Origin: CAWGXZ01 sp963826695 | GTDB taxonomy: Bacteria; Pseudomonadota; Gammaproteobacteria; Burkholderiales; Burkholderiaceae_C | Length of the DNA stretch: 64,000 bases | Assembly (NCBI GenBank): GCA_963826695.1 | Contig: CAWGXZ010000006.1 | Location: 372,001 to 436,000, forward strand | Reading direction: 5' to 3' | Part shown: positions 26,442 through 36,647 of the stretch, piece by piece | How positions within the stretch are numbered: the first letter of the stretch is position 1 | Layout of the letters: each line of letters begins with the position of its first letter | Made by a program: the position numbers and the translations under genes | The notes under the pieces: model-generated | Database searches by the model: none | Seen by the model: the letters and a program-made list of their open reading frames with translations, nothing else | Told to the model about the DNA's origin: nothing

Positions 26442-27512
26442 ATGATGAGCCCGAATTCTGTTTCCTCTCCTGCGCCGCTGCGCCTGACGAGCTTTTCGCA
26501 CGGCGGCGGTTGCGGCTGCAAGATCGCCCCGGGCGTGCTGTCGGAAATCCTGCGCAACAGCGCCGGCGGGTTGATCCCGCCACAGCTGCTGGTCGGCATC
26601 GAAACCGCTGACGACGCCGCCGTTTACCAGCTCAACGACGAGCAGGCGCTGATCGCGACCACCGATTTCTTCATGCCGATCGTCGACGACCCGTTCGACT
26701 TCGGGCGCATTGCCGCAACCAACGCGATCAGCGATGTCTACGCCATGGGTGGCACGCCGATCCTGGCGCTGGCGCTGGTGGCCATGCCGATCGCCCAACT
26801 GCCGGTCGAGGTCATCGGCCAGATCATTCGCGGCGGCGAGGCCGCCTGTCGCGACGCCGGCATTCCGATCGCCGGCGGCCACACCATCGATTCGGTCGAA
26901 CCGATCTACGGGCTGGTGGTGCTGGGGCTGGTGCATCCGAGCAAGGTGCGGCGCAACGCCGATGCCCGCGACGGCGACCTGCTGATCCTCGGCAAGCCGA
27001 TCGGTGTCGGCGTGATGTCGGCTGCGCTGAAGAAGGGCAAGCTCGACGCGGCCGGCTACACCGAAATGGTCCGCGCGACGACGATGCTCAACAAGCCGGG
27101 TGCGCGTTTCGCGGAAATGCCGGGCGTGCACGGCCTGACCGACATCACCGGCTTCGGCCTGGCCGGCCATACCCTCGAGCTGGCACGCGGTGCCGGGTTG
27201 ACGGCGGTGATCGACTGGCCCGCCGTGCCGCTGTTGCCGGGCGTCGCGGCAATGGCCCGCGATGGCTTCATCACCGGTGCGTCGGCGCGCAACTGGGCCG
27301 GCTACGGCGCCGAGGTCGACTTGGCCGCCGGCCTTGCGCCCGTGGTGCAGGACCTGCTGTCCGATCCGCAGACCTCCGGCGGTTTGCTCGTCACCTGCGC
27401 CCCCGAGGCGGCCGACGAGGTGCTGCGTACCTTTGCCGAGGGCGGCTTCGACCAGGCGGCGGTGATCGGTCGCATGGCCGCCGGCCCGGCGCGCCTGCGC
27501 ATCGAGGGCTGA
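26442..27512 (+). CDS. senC: Selenide, water dikinase SelD (SenC of the selenoneine cluster)
   Basis: This 356-residue enzyme makes selenophosphate from selenide and ATP. The catalytic loop GGGCGCKIAP carries Cys24 and Lys27 (no selenocysteine codon is present). The ATP-binding half contains DDAAVYQLNDEQALIATTDF and FFMPIVDDPFDFGRIAATNA. The SelD-type ending GFGLAGHTLELARGAG and LSDPQTSGGLLVTC are present. Start ATG 26442; a second ATG follows immediately at 26445. Being adjacent to senB and divergent from senA, it should provide selenophosphate for selenoneine and perhaps for other selenium pathways. Its length is typical of SelD (about 350). Confidence 0.95.
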   Translation: MMSPNSVSSPAPLRLTSFSHGGGCGCKIAPGVLSEILRNSAGGLIPPQLLVGIETADDAAVYQLNDEQALIATTDFFMPIVDDPFDFGRIAATNAISDVYAMGGTPILALALVAMPIAQLPVEVIGQIIRGGEAACRDAGIPIAGGHTIDSVEPIYGLVVLGLVHPSKVRRNADARDGDLLILGKPIGVGVMSAALKKGKLDAAGYTEMVRATTMLNKPGARFAEMPGVHGLTDITGFGLAGHTLELARGAGLTAVIDWPAVPLLPGVAAMARDGFITGASARNWAGYGAEVDLAAGLAPVVQDLLSDPQTSGGLLVTCAPEAADEVLRTFAEGGFDQAAVIGRMAAGPARLRIEG

Positions 27513-27515
27513 GCG

Positions 27516-28679
27516 GTGACCCAGTCCTGCTCGGCCATCACCTCGCAGCGCGACAGCACGCTGGCGGGCATCGAGCTCGGCCGCACGATTCGCGAGTCCT
27601 TCGGCGGCGATGCGGCCGACGCGGTCATCGTCTTCTCGTCGGCGCAGCACGCCTATCCAGAGCTGCTCGGCGCGCTGGCCGTGGCCAGCGGCACACCGGT
27701 CATCGTCGGCTCGTCGTCGGCCGGCGAGTTCACCCAGCACACCCGCGGCGAAGGCCATGTCTCGGCGCTCGGCCTGCGCTCGGACAGCATGCGCTTCACG
27801 GTCGGCATCGGCCGTAACCTGAGCAGCGAGCCGCTCGCGGCGGCTCGGCAGGTTGTCGAAGGCTTCGCCGGCACGAGCGCGGCGATGCCGTACAGCGCGG
27901 CCTTGGTCATGACCGACGCGCTGGCCGGCCATACCGATGCGGTGGTCGAGGAGCTGACGCTCGCCACCGGCGGCAACTACCAGTTCTTCGGCGGCGGTGC
28001 GGGCGACGACGGCCGCTTCCAGAAGACCCATGTCTTTGCCGGCATCGAGGCGGTATCCGACGCCGTCGTCGCGCTGGAGATCCTCTCGATGGAGCCGCTC
28101 GGCATCGGCGTGTCGCACGGCTGGTTACCGGCAAGCACCGGCTACCGGGTGACCGAAGTCGACGGCATGCGGCTCATCGGCCTGAACGGCGCCCCGGCGG
28201 TGCAGGCCTTCGAGGACCACGCCGAGGCCACCGGCCAGCGTTTCGACCCCGCCGAGCCGCTGCCCTTCTTCCTGCACAACGTGCTCGGCATCCGCGTCGG
28301 CGAGACCTACCGGCTGCGCGTGCCCCTGGCGATGGCGGCCGACGGCAGCGTCAGCTGCGCCGCGGCGATACCGCATGGTGCCATCGTCCACATCATGACG
28401 ACCAGCGAGGCGTCGGCGGTCAATGCCGCCGAACAGGCCACGCGCTCGGCGCTCGATGCGCTCGGCGGCCGGCGCCCGGGTGCGGCGCTGGTCTTCGACT
28501 GCGTGGCAACCCGGCTGCGCCTGGGCCAGGCGTTCGACAACGAGATCAAGGCCTGCGCCGACCTGCTCCGCCCGGCGGAGTTCGTCGGCTGCAACACCTA
28601 TGGACAGATCGCGCGTGCCGAAGGCCAGTTCGGAGGCTTTCACAACTGCACCGCGGTGGTCTGCGTCCTGCCCGCGTAA
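27516..28679 (+). CDS. FIST-domain sensory protein
   Basis: This 387-residue protein starts at GTG 27516, 3 nt after senC. FIST-N covers about 30-230 (VIVGSSSAGEFTQ, YQFFGGGAGDDGRF) and FIST-C about 240-385 (PLPFFLHNVLG, SCAAAIPHGAIVHIM, LVFDCVATRLRLGQAF, EFVGCNTYGQIARAEGQFGGFHNCTAVV). FIST proteins are signal-transduction input domains, predicted to bind small ligands such as amino acids, and are usually coded next to kinases or cyclases. That fits here: a hybrid histidine kinase follows 7 nt later. Any link to selenium sensing is inference from the operon. Confidence 0.88.
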   Translation: MTQSCSAITSQRDSTLAGIELGRTIRESFGGDAADAVIVFSSAQHAYPELLGALAVASGTPVIVGSSSAGEFTQHTRGEGHVSALGLRSDSMRFTVGIGRNLSSEPLAAARQVVEGFAGTSAAMPYSAALVMTDALAGHTDAVVEELTLATGGNYQFFGGGAGDDGRFQKTHVFAGIEAVSDAVVALEILSMEPLGIGVSHGWLPASTGYRVTEVDGMRLIGLNGAPAVQAFEDHAEATGQRFDPAEPLPFFLHNVLGIRVGETYRLRVPLAMAADGSVSCAAAIPHGAIVHIMTTSEASAVNAAEQATRSALDALGGRRPGAALVFDCVATRLRLGQAFDNEIKACADLLRPAEFVGCNTYGQIARAEGQFGGFHNCTAVVCVLPA

Positions 28680-28686
28680 CGACCGC

Positions 28687-30312
<1,626 letters not shown>

Positions 30313-30318
30313 GATCCG

Positions 30319-31194
30319 CTACGCAAGCAGCCGGTGATTCAGCGCCGGCAACTGGGCGCGGACCTGCGCCAGCCGCTGCAGGTCGAGCTCGGCCAGCACG
30401 ATGCCTTCGCCCTCGGGCTGCACCGCCAGCACCTCGCCCCACGGGTCGACGACCATGCTGTGGCCCCAGGTCCGGCGGCCGTTCTCGTGGCGCCCACCCT
30501 GGGCCGGCGCAATCACGTAGCACTGGTTCTCGACGGCGCGGGCCCGCAGCAGCAGCTCCCAGTGCGCACTTCCGGTGGTGTGAGTGAAGGCGGAAGGCAC
30601 CGCCAGCAGGTCGCAGGGCGGCTGGCCCGGGGCGAAGCTGAGGGCGCGGTAGAGCTCGGGAAAGCGCAGGTCGTAGCAGATGCTCAGGCCGACGCGCAAC
30701 GGCGGCGTCGACGCGCCGCTGGAGCCCAGTGCAAAAGCCACCGGCTGGCTGCCGGCGCGCAGCACCCGGCCTTCGTCGTAGCGCTCGCGGCCGTTGTCGT
30801 AGCGAAACAGATGCAGCTTGTCGTAGCGCGCGACCGGCTCGCCGTCGGGGCCGTAGACGCAGCACGCGTTGTAGACGCGTTCGGCAGGTGTGCGGGTGTC
30901 ATCGGACCCGCCGGCATCAGCCGCCGCGTCGACACGGATCGGCAGCGTGCCGCCGATGATCCAGATGCCGAACTCGCGTGCGCAGCCGGCAAGCATCGCC
31001 TGGATCGGGCCTTCGCCCGGCGCCTCGGCGATGCGCAGCTTGTCGTCGTCGTGCTCGCCGATCAGGCAGAAGTATTCGGGCAGGCCGACCAGTTCGGCGC
31101 CTTGCGTTGCAGCCTCGGCAATCAGGCGGCGCGCTGCGTCGAGGTTGCGTTCGAGGCTGGGCGTCGAAACCATCTGCAATGCGGCAATTTTCAT
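30319..31194 (-). CDS. Carbon-nitrogen hydrolase (Nit1/Nit2-like amidase)
   Basis: This 291-residue nitrilase-superfamily enzyme starts at ATG 31194; an upstream open frame has no similarity. The catalytic Glu-Lys-Cys triad is visible in LVGLPEYFCL, RYDKLHLFRY and SICYDLRFPELYRAL. The KLHLF and YDLRFPELYR signatures fit deaminated-glutathione amidase (Nit1) or omega-amidase (Nit2) of glutathione and 2-oxoglutaramate repair. It is divergent from glnE, with 118 nt between starts. That pairing is common in Betaproteobacteria but the substrate cannot be fixed from sequence. Confidence 0.9.
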   Translation of the reverse strand: MKIAALQMVSTPSLERNLDAARRLIAEAATQGAELVGLPEYFCLIGEHDDDKLRIAEAPGEGPIQAMLAGCAREFGIWIIGGTLPIRVDAAADAGGSDDTRTPAERVYNACCVYGPDGEPVARYDKLHLFRYDNGRERYDEGRVLRAGSQPVAFALGSSGASTPPLRVGLSICYDLRFPELYRALSFAPGQPPCDLLAVPSAFTHTTGSAHWELLLRARAVENQCYVIAPAQGGRHENGRRTWGHSMVVDPWGEVLAVQPEGEGIVLAELDLQRLAQVRAQLPALNHRLLA

Positions 31195-31312
31195 GGTGTG
31201 GTCATCGTGAGAAAGGGCCGGGGGGCTCGTCCGCCAGGCATCTTCGCCCAGGGCTGCCACGGTCGCCGGCGCTGCGGCAGAATCACGCCAGGCCCGGCAG
31301 GCACCGGCGGCG

Positions 31313-34165
31313 ATGCCGCTGGCGATCGAGACGCCGAGCGTAACCGGGGCTCCGCCGATCGATACCGCTTCGCCCGCCTGCGAGTCGCCGCTGCAACGCG
31401 CCGACGCCGCGCACAGCCGCTTCGTGCAGCGCATCCGCCGCCGCTACGCCGAGCTCTTGCCGCTGCTGCCGGAGGGACTGCCGCGGCGCGACGTCGTCGC
31501 CAGGCTGGTTGCGCGCCTGCAGGAGGATGGCCGGCCGCTCGCCAGCGCCTTGCGGGTGGCCCGGCAGCTGGTGCTCGAGCGGCTGGCGGTGCTCGACATC
31601 GAGCAGGCGGCGGCGATGCCCGACATCGCACTGGCCATGACCGAGCTGGCCGAGGCCACGCTCGACCTGGCGGTACGGAGCGCCCGTGCCGAGCTCGATG
31701 CGCGCCACGGCGCGTTGCGCAACGCCGCGGGCGAGCCGGTCGAGTTCTGGATCGTCGGCATGGGCAAGCTCGGCGGCCGCGAGCTGAACGTCTCGTCGGA
31801 CATCGACCTGGTGTATGTCTATGCGGAAGACGGCCACAGCGACGGCGCGCAACCCCTCGGTGCGCAGGAGTACTTCGCCAAGCTGGCGCGCAGCCTGCAA
31901 GCGCTGATCGGCGACACCACCGAGGATGGCTTCGTCTTCCGCGTCGACCTGATGTTGCGGCCCAACGGCGGCAGCGGCCCCCCGGCGGTCAGCCTTTCGA
32001 TGCTCGAGGACTACCTGCAAGTGCAGGGCCGCGAGTGGGAGCGCTTTGCCTGGCTGAAAAGCCGCGTCGTCGCGCCGCGCAGCAGCCTGGAAAGCGGCCA
32101 TGCCATGGCGCTGCGCGAGGTCGTGACGCCCTTCGTCTACCGGCGCTACCTCGACTACGGCGTCTTCGAGTCGCTGCGGCAGCTGCATCGCAAGGTCCGC
32201 GACGAGGCGCAGCGCCGCGCCGCGGGCCGGCCCGAGCGGGCCAACGACGTCAAGCTCTCGCGCGGCGGCATCCGCGAGATCGAATTCGTCGTGCAGCTGC
32301 TGCTGGTCGTGCGTGGCGGGCAGTTCCCCGAGATTCGCTGCCGCTCGACGCTGTCGGCGCTGCGCCGCCTGGCCGCCGGTGGGCTGATGGCGCCGGAAAC
32401 CGCCGCACGGCTGACCGAGGCGTATCTGTTCCTGCGTCGGGTCGAGCACCGTATCCAGTTTCTGGACGACCAGCAGACGCATCTGCTGCCGACTGCCGAC
32501 GCCGATCTGCGCTGGATCGCGCACAGCCTCGCGCCCGACGCCGCCGCCGGGGCATGCGAGCTGCTCGAGCGCTTCGGCGAGATCCGCGAATTCGTCGCCG
32601 ACGAGTTCGACGCCCTGCTGCACGAAGGCCAGGCGCGCACCGCCGGCGCCGCTGCCGCACCCGACGACGATGGCAGTGCAGCCCCGCGAGCCGCTTGCCG
32701 CGGCTGCGGTGGCGCGCCGGCGGCCCTCGGCAGCGAAGCCTTCGCCGAGCGGCTGCCACGCGAGATTGCCGCCCGCATTGCCGGCTGGGCCGAGCAACCC
32801 CGCGTGCTGGCGCTGCGCGACGAAAGCCGGCAGCGGCTCGGCCGGCTGATCGAACGCGCGGCCGCGGCAGTCGCGCAGGGCCGCTGCAGCATGGACGCGG
32901 CACTGCGCTTCCTCGACTGGGTCGAGCCGCTGTTTCGCCGCGAGTCGTACCTTGCGCTGCTCGCCGAGCGGCCCGAGGTGCAGAACCGGCTGCTGCGGAT
33001 GATCGGGCTGGCGGTCTGGCCGATGCGCTACCTGATGCGCCACCCGGGGGTGATCGACGAGCTGGCCGATGAGCGCTTGCTGCACGACCGCTTCGAGGCG
33101 GCCGAGTTCAGCGCCGAACTCGAAGCGCGCCACCGGGCCTGGCAGCGCTCGGGCCAGGCCGACGAGGAAGCGCTGCTCGACGCGCTGCGCCGCGCGCACC
33201 ATGCCGAAGTCTTCCGCACGCTGGTGCGCGATGTCGAAGGCCATCTCAGTGTCGAGCAGGTCGCCGACGACCTGTCGGCGCTGGCCGACGCGACGCTCGA
33301 CTGTGCGCTGCGCTGGTCCTGGCGCTATCTCAAGCAGGCGCACTGCGCCGAGCCGCGCTTCGCGGTCATCGCCTACGGCAAGCTCGGCGGCAAGGAGCTC
33401 GGCTACGGCAGCGACCTCGACATCGTCTTTCTCTACGACCTCGACCCGGGCAGCGGCGACTCGCCGGCCGACGATGCCGCCGTCGAGGCCTACACGGCGT
33501 TCGCGCGCAAGCTGATCCAGTGGCTGACGCTGCGCACCGCGGCCGGCGAGTTGTTCGAGATCGACACCGCGCTGCGACCGAACGGCAGCTCGGGGCTGCT
33601 GGTCACCTCGCTGGCGAGCTTCGAGAAGTACCAGGCGGGCCGCGGCAGCAACACCGCCTGGGCCTGGGAGCATCAGGCCATCACCCGGGCGCGCTTTTGC
33701 GCTGGCGACGCCGCTCTCGCACCGGGTTTCGAGCGGGTGCGCCGCACGGTGCTGGCAGCGCCACGCGATGCCGCTGCGTTGCGCGGCGAGGTGGTGGCGA
33801 TGCGCGAACGCGTGCGCAGCGCGCACCCGGTGCGCGGCGGCCTGTTCGATGTCAAGCACAGCCCGGGCGGCATGATCGACGTCGAATTCGCGGTGCAGTT
33901 CCTGGTGCTGACCTGCAGCGCGACGCATCCGGAGCTGCTCGACAACGTCGGCAACATCGCGCTGCTGCAGCGCGCCGAGGCCGCCGGTCTGCTCGATGCG
34001 CCGCTCGGCCGCGACGCCGCCGAAGCCTACCGGGCCCTGCGGCATGTGCAGCACCGGGCGCGGCTCGACGAGCGGCCGACCCAGGTCGAGCCCGAAGCAG
34101 GGGCCGACCCGCGCGCGGCGGTGCTGCGGCTGTGGAACGCGCTGTTCGGGGCCGAGGCTGGCTGA
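31313..34165 (+). CDS. glnE: Bifunctional glutamine synthetase adenylyltransferase/adenylyl-removing enzyme
   Basis: This 950-residue regulator adenylylates and deadenylylates glutamine synthetase according to nitrogen status. Both nucleotidyltransferase domains are present: the first with GMGKLGGRELNVSSDIDLVY (near 148) and the second with AYGKLGGKELGYGSDLDIVF (near 685). SRGGIREIEFVVQLLLV and SPGGMIDVEFAVQFLVL follow each. Start ATG 31313 is one of several possible. An Ala/Gly/Arg-rich insert (about 440-475) separates the halves. The rhombosortase-like gene follows 22 nt later. Confidence 0.95.
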   Translation: MPLAIETPSVTGAPPIDTASPACESPLQRADAAHSRFVQRIRRRYAELLPLLPEGLPRRDVVARLVARLQEDGRPLASALRVARQLVLERLAVLDIEQAAAMPDIALAMTELAEATLDLAVRSARAELDARHGALRNAAGEPVEFWIVGMGKLGGRELNVSSDIDLVYVYAEDGHSDGAQPLGAQEYFAKLARSLQALIGDTTEDGFVFRVDLMLRPNGGSGPPAVSLSMLEDYLQVQGREWERFAWLKSRVVAPRSSLESGHAMALREVVTPFVYRRYLDYGVFESLRQLHRKVRDEAQRRAAGRPERANDVKLSRGGIREIEFVVQLLLVVRGGQFPEIRCRSTLSALRRLAAGGLMAPETAARLTEAYLFLRRVEHRIQFLDDQQTHLLPTADADLRWIAHSLAPDAAAGACELLERFGEIREFVADEFDALLHEGQARTAGAAAAPDDDGSAAPRAACRGCGGAPAALGSEAFAERLPREIAARIAGWAEQPRVLALRDESRQRLGRLIERAAAAVAQGRCSMDAALRFLDWVEPLFRRESYLALLAERPEVQNRLLRMIGLAVWPMRYLMRHPGVIDELADERLLHDRFEAAEFSAELEARHRAWQRSGQADEEALLDALRRAHHAEVFRTLVRDVEGHLSVEQVADDLSALADATLDCALRWSWRYLKQAHCAEPRFAVIAYGKLGGKELGYGSDLDIVFLYDLDPGSGDSPADDAAVEAYTAFARKLIQWLTLRTAAGELFEIDTALRPNGSSGLLVTSLASFEKYQAGRGSNTAWAWEHQAITRARFCAGDAALAPGFERVRRTVLAAPRDAAALRGEVVAMRERVRSAHPVRGGLFDVKHSPGGMIDVEFAVQFLVLTCSATHPELLDNVGNIALLQRAEAAGLLDAPLGRDAAEAYRALRHVQHRARLDERPTQVEPEAGADPRAAVLRLWNALFGAEAG

Positions 34166-34187
34166 CGTAGGGCGCACCGGCGTCGGC

Positions 34188-34769
34188 GTGATCGCGTGGG
34201 GGTCGGTGGCGGCCGCCCTGGCGATTGCCGCGACCCTGGGCCGGTTCGTGCCGGCCGGCGCGATCGACTGGCAGCCGGCGCTCGCGGGGCAGCAACCCTG
34301 GCGCGCGTGGAGCGCCGCCGGCGTTCACTACAGCAGGCTGCACCTGGTGGCCAACGCGGCCGGGCTGGTCGGCGTTGCGCTGCTCGGAACGGTAGGGCGG
34401 CTGCCGCCGCGCAGTGCGCTCGCCTGGGGGCTCGCCTGGCCGCTGACCCATGTCGGGCTGCTGCTGCAACCCGAACTGACGCATGCGGGCGGCCTGTCCG
34501 GCGTGCTCCATGCAGGGGTTGCCGCCGCCGCGCTGCATCTGGTTGGTGCCCGGGCCGGCCGCGAGCGACTGATCGGTGCCGCATTGCTCGCGGGACTCTT
34601 TACCAAGGTGCTTGCGGAGGCGCCCTGGGGCGTGCCGCTGCGCTATCCCGCTGGATGGGACATTGCGGTGGCTCCGGCCATCCACGCCAGCGGACTGGCC
34701 AGCGGAATCGTTTGCGCAGCGGCGTTGGAATGCGTCGCGGCGCAACGGCGTCGTTTCCACCCGGACTGA
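34188..34769 (+). CDS. Rhombosortase-like rhomboid-family intramembrane protease
   Basis: This 193-residue polytopic membrane protein resembles rhombosortases, which process GlyGly-CTERM proteins for surface display. Hallmarks are HYSRLHLVANAAGLVG (the HxxxNxxG helix), GGLSGVLHAGV with the catalytic serine, and a C-terminal AIHASGLASGIV with the histidine. The start is not certain: GTG 34188 is taken because the frame upstream overlaps glnE's 3' end without similarity. No GlyGly-CTERM substrate lies in the window. Confidence 0.78.
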   Translation: MIAWGSVAAALAIAATLGRFVPAGAIDWQPALAGQQPWRAWSAAGVHYSRLHLVANAAGLVGVALLGTVGRLPPRSALAWGLAWPLTHVGLLLQPELTHAGGLSGVLHAGVAAAALHLVGARAGRERLIGAALLAGLFTKVLAEAPWGVPLRYPAGWDIAVAPAIHASGLASGIVCAAALECVAAQRRRFHPD

Positions 34770-34844
34770 GCGCGCGCCTTCACGCGCCGTCCGACACCTC
34801 GACCTTCCACTGCGACGCGCCTGCCACGTCGCCTTGCCGGGCGG

Positions 34845-35351
34845 TCAGTCGCGAATACGCCGCACCAGCGCGGTCGTCGAATAGCCGGCGACGAACGGCA
34901 GCGCCAGCGCGTTGCCGCCCCAGCTGCGCACCCAGCGCGTCTCGTCGAGGGTTTCGATGTCGTAGTCGCCGCCCTTGACGTAAATCTGCGGTCGCACGCG
35001 CTGCAGCAGCTCGACCGGGGTGGCTTCGTCGAATAGGGCCACGAGGCTGACGCTCTCCAGCGCGGCCAGGACACAGGCGCGGTCGCCTTCCGCGTTCAGT
35101 GGCCGGTCGGGCCCCTTGCCGAGCTGCCGCGCCGAGGCGTCGCTGTTGAGGCCGATCACCAGGCTGGCGCCGAGCGCGCGCGCCTGTGCCAGGTAGGTCA
35201 CATGGCCACGGTGCAGGATGTCGAAGACGCCGTTGGTGAAGACCACCGGCGCCGGCAGCGCCACGAGTCGCGCGGCGAGCGTCGACGGGGCGCAGAGCTT
35301 GTCGAGGAACGCCGCCGCGGCCGCCCCGGCCGGTTCAGGCGGGCAGTGCAC
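34845..35351 (-). CDS. rfaE2: D-glycero-beta-D-manno-heptose 1-phosphate adenylyltransferase (HldE C-domain/RfaE2)
   Basis: This 168-residue nucleotidyltransferase makes ADP-heptose for LPS core. The HxGH motif lies in FTNGVFDILHRGHVTYL, followed by VIGLNSDASARQLGKGPDRP and the AALESVSLVALFDEATP, YVKGGDYDI and FVAGYSTTALVRRI segments of the family. The start is taken as GTG 35351, which overlaps the end of the ferritin-like gene by 17 nt; longer frames have no similarity. As usual in Betaproteobacteria it is separate from the kinase half. Confidence 0.9.
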   Translation of the reverse strand: MHCPPEPAGAAAAAFLDKLCAPSTLAARLVALPAPVVFTNGVFDILHRGHVTYLAQARALGASLVIGLNSDASARQLGKGPDRPLNAEGDRACVLAALESVSLVALFDEATPVELLQRVRPQIYVKGGDYDIETLDETRWVRSWGGNALALPFVAGYSTTALVRRIRD

Positions 35352-36213
35352 CCGGCACCGGCTGACGCGCGGCGGCCGCCGCGGCGACGGCGGCGGTAAC
35401 TTCCTTGCGGTAGCGGTTGAGTTCCTGCACCGACGTGAAGCTGCGGTCGAGCAGCAGGCTGAGGTTGTGCAGGATGCGGTCGACGACCTTGCCCTCCCAC
35501 GCGGCATCGAACTGGATCTGCTGGTTCAGCCAGGCTTCGAGCCATTCCGGGTCGGGCATGCGCGATTGGACCGTGTCGCGCGGAAAGAGCGCCTCGTTGA
35601 CGTGCAGGTTGGTCGGATGCAGTGCCTGCGCCGTGCGCCGGGCGCTTGCCATCAGCACGCCGACCTTGGCGAAGGCGGCGCGCGCCTCGTCGCCGGACTT
35701 CTGCATCGCCCGCTTCATGTAGCGCAGGTAGGCGCCGCCGTGGCGCGCCTCGTCGCGCGCAAGGGTTTCGTAGATCGCCTTGATCACCGGCTCGGTGTGC
35801 CATTCGGCGGCGCGCCGGTACCAGTGATTGAGGCGGATCTCGCCGCAGAAATGGAGCATCAGCGTCTCGAGTGCCGGCGCCGGGTCGAACTCGAAGCGCA
35901 CCTCGTGCAACTCGGCCTCGGTCGGCACCAGTGCCGGGCGGAAGCGCCGCAGGTATTCCATCAGCACCAGCGAGTGCTTCTGTTCCTCGAAGAACCAGAC
36001 GCTCATGAAGGCCGAGAAGTCGCTGTCGTCCTTGTTGTCGCGCAGGAACATCTCGGTGGCCGGCAGCGCCGCCCACTCGGTGATCGCGTTCATCTTGATC
36101 GTCTTCGCCTGCTCGTCGCTGAGCAGCGAGGCATCGAAACGATCCCAGGGGATGTCGGTGTCCATCGACCAACGCACCGCCTCGAGCTGTTTGAAGAGTT
36201 CGGGATAAAGCAT
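35335..36213 (-). CDS. Ferritin-like diiron protein (acyl-ACP desaturase type)
   Basis: This 292-residue helical protein carries diiron ligands E-x-x-H in FEEQKHSLVL and again in LARDEARHGGAY, with additional Glu in EWAALPATEMF and EIRLNHWYRRAAEWH, consistent with the ferritin-like / stearoyl-ACP desaturase superfamily. No signal peptide or membrane segment is visible. Substrate is unknown; lipid chemistry is suggested by the CFA synthase operon starting 435 nt away on the other strand. The start is ATG 36213 after GAGGCG. Confidence 0.82.
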   Translation of the reverse strand: MLYPELFKQLEAVRWSMDTDIPWDRFDASLLSDEQAKTIKMNAITEWAALPATEMFLRDNKDDSDFSAFMSVWFFEEQKHSLVLMEYLRRFRPALVPTEAELHEVRFEFDPAPALETLMLHFCGEIRLNHWYRRAAEWHTEPVIKAIYETLARDEARHGGAYLRYMKRAMQKSGDEARAAFAKVGVLMASARRTAQALHPTNLHVNEALFPRDTVQSRMPDPEWLEAWLNQQIQFDAAWEGKVVDRILHNLSLLLDRSFTSVQELNRYRKEVTAAVAAAAAARQPVPGALPA

Positions 36214-36647
36214 CTGGACGCCTCGAAAAGTTGCAGAAATTCTAGAGTGCAGCAGGCACGACCTGGAGGTGAGGGGCAAATGCCCGACCCGTGCGCGTGA
36301 GTCACCGCACGGCCTGCCGCGCATCCGGGTGCGCCGGCCTTGCGTAAGGCCTTCCGTGGCAAGACATCTCCCTCCTTCTTTCAGGCCCGGTGGCGTCCCC
36401 GGCTCGCTTCGTCGAGGCCGCGATGCGGCTCCGCCGAGCGGTGCAACGGCGTGCCGGGACGCCCTGACGATGAACGAGTTCCTGTTGCACAGCCGGCCGA
36501 TGCGTTCGGCTGCAAGTCCGCGGCGCACGTCCTCCTCTGTCCTCATCCGTGTGTTCGCCGCGGGTCGCTGTGCAACAGCTTTTATCGCCGACCCGGCGCT
36601 GCCGTGTCGCCGTGCGACGCGCCGCGTCCGGCACGCGGGCTGATCCG
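36214..36647. other. 434-nt intergenic region, no convincing gene
   Basis: This is the divergent gap between the ferritin-like gene and the COG2907 oxidoreductase gene. Short frames here (such as 36269-36643) have an arginine/proline-rich composition typical of GC-rich noncoding DNA. One small inverted repeat, GGCCTT-GCGT-AAGGCC, lies at 36336-36351. Both promoters must lie here, but I cannot identify them. Confidence 0.5.

Noticed and set aside
25404..28118. 904-residue open frame opposite senB, senC and FIST
   Set aside because: It spans three recognisable genes on the other strand and has no domain of its own.
31283..34177. 964-residue open frame opposite glnE
   Set aside because: It is the complement of glnE, whose two nucleotidyltransferase motifs are unambiguous.
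36269..36643. 124-residue frame in the divergent gap before the COG2907 gene
   Set aside because: Arg/Pro/Ser-rich with no domain and no ribosome-binding site; looks noncoding.
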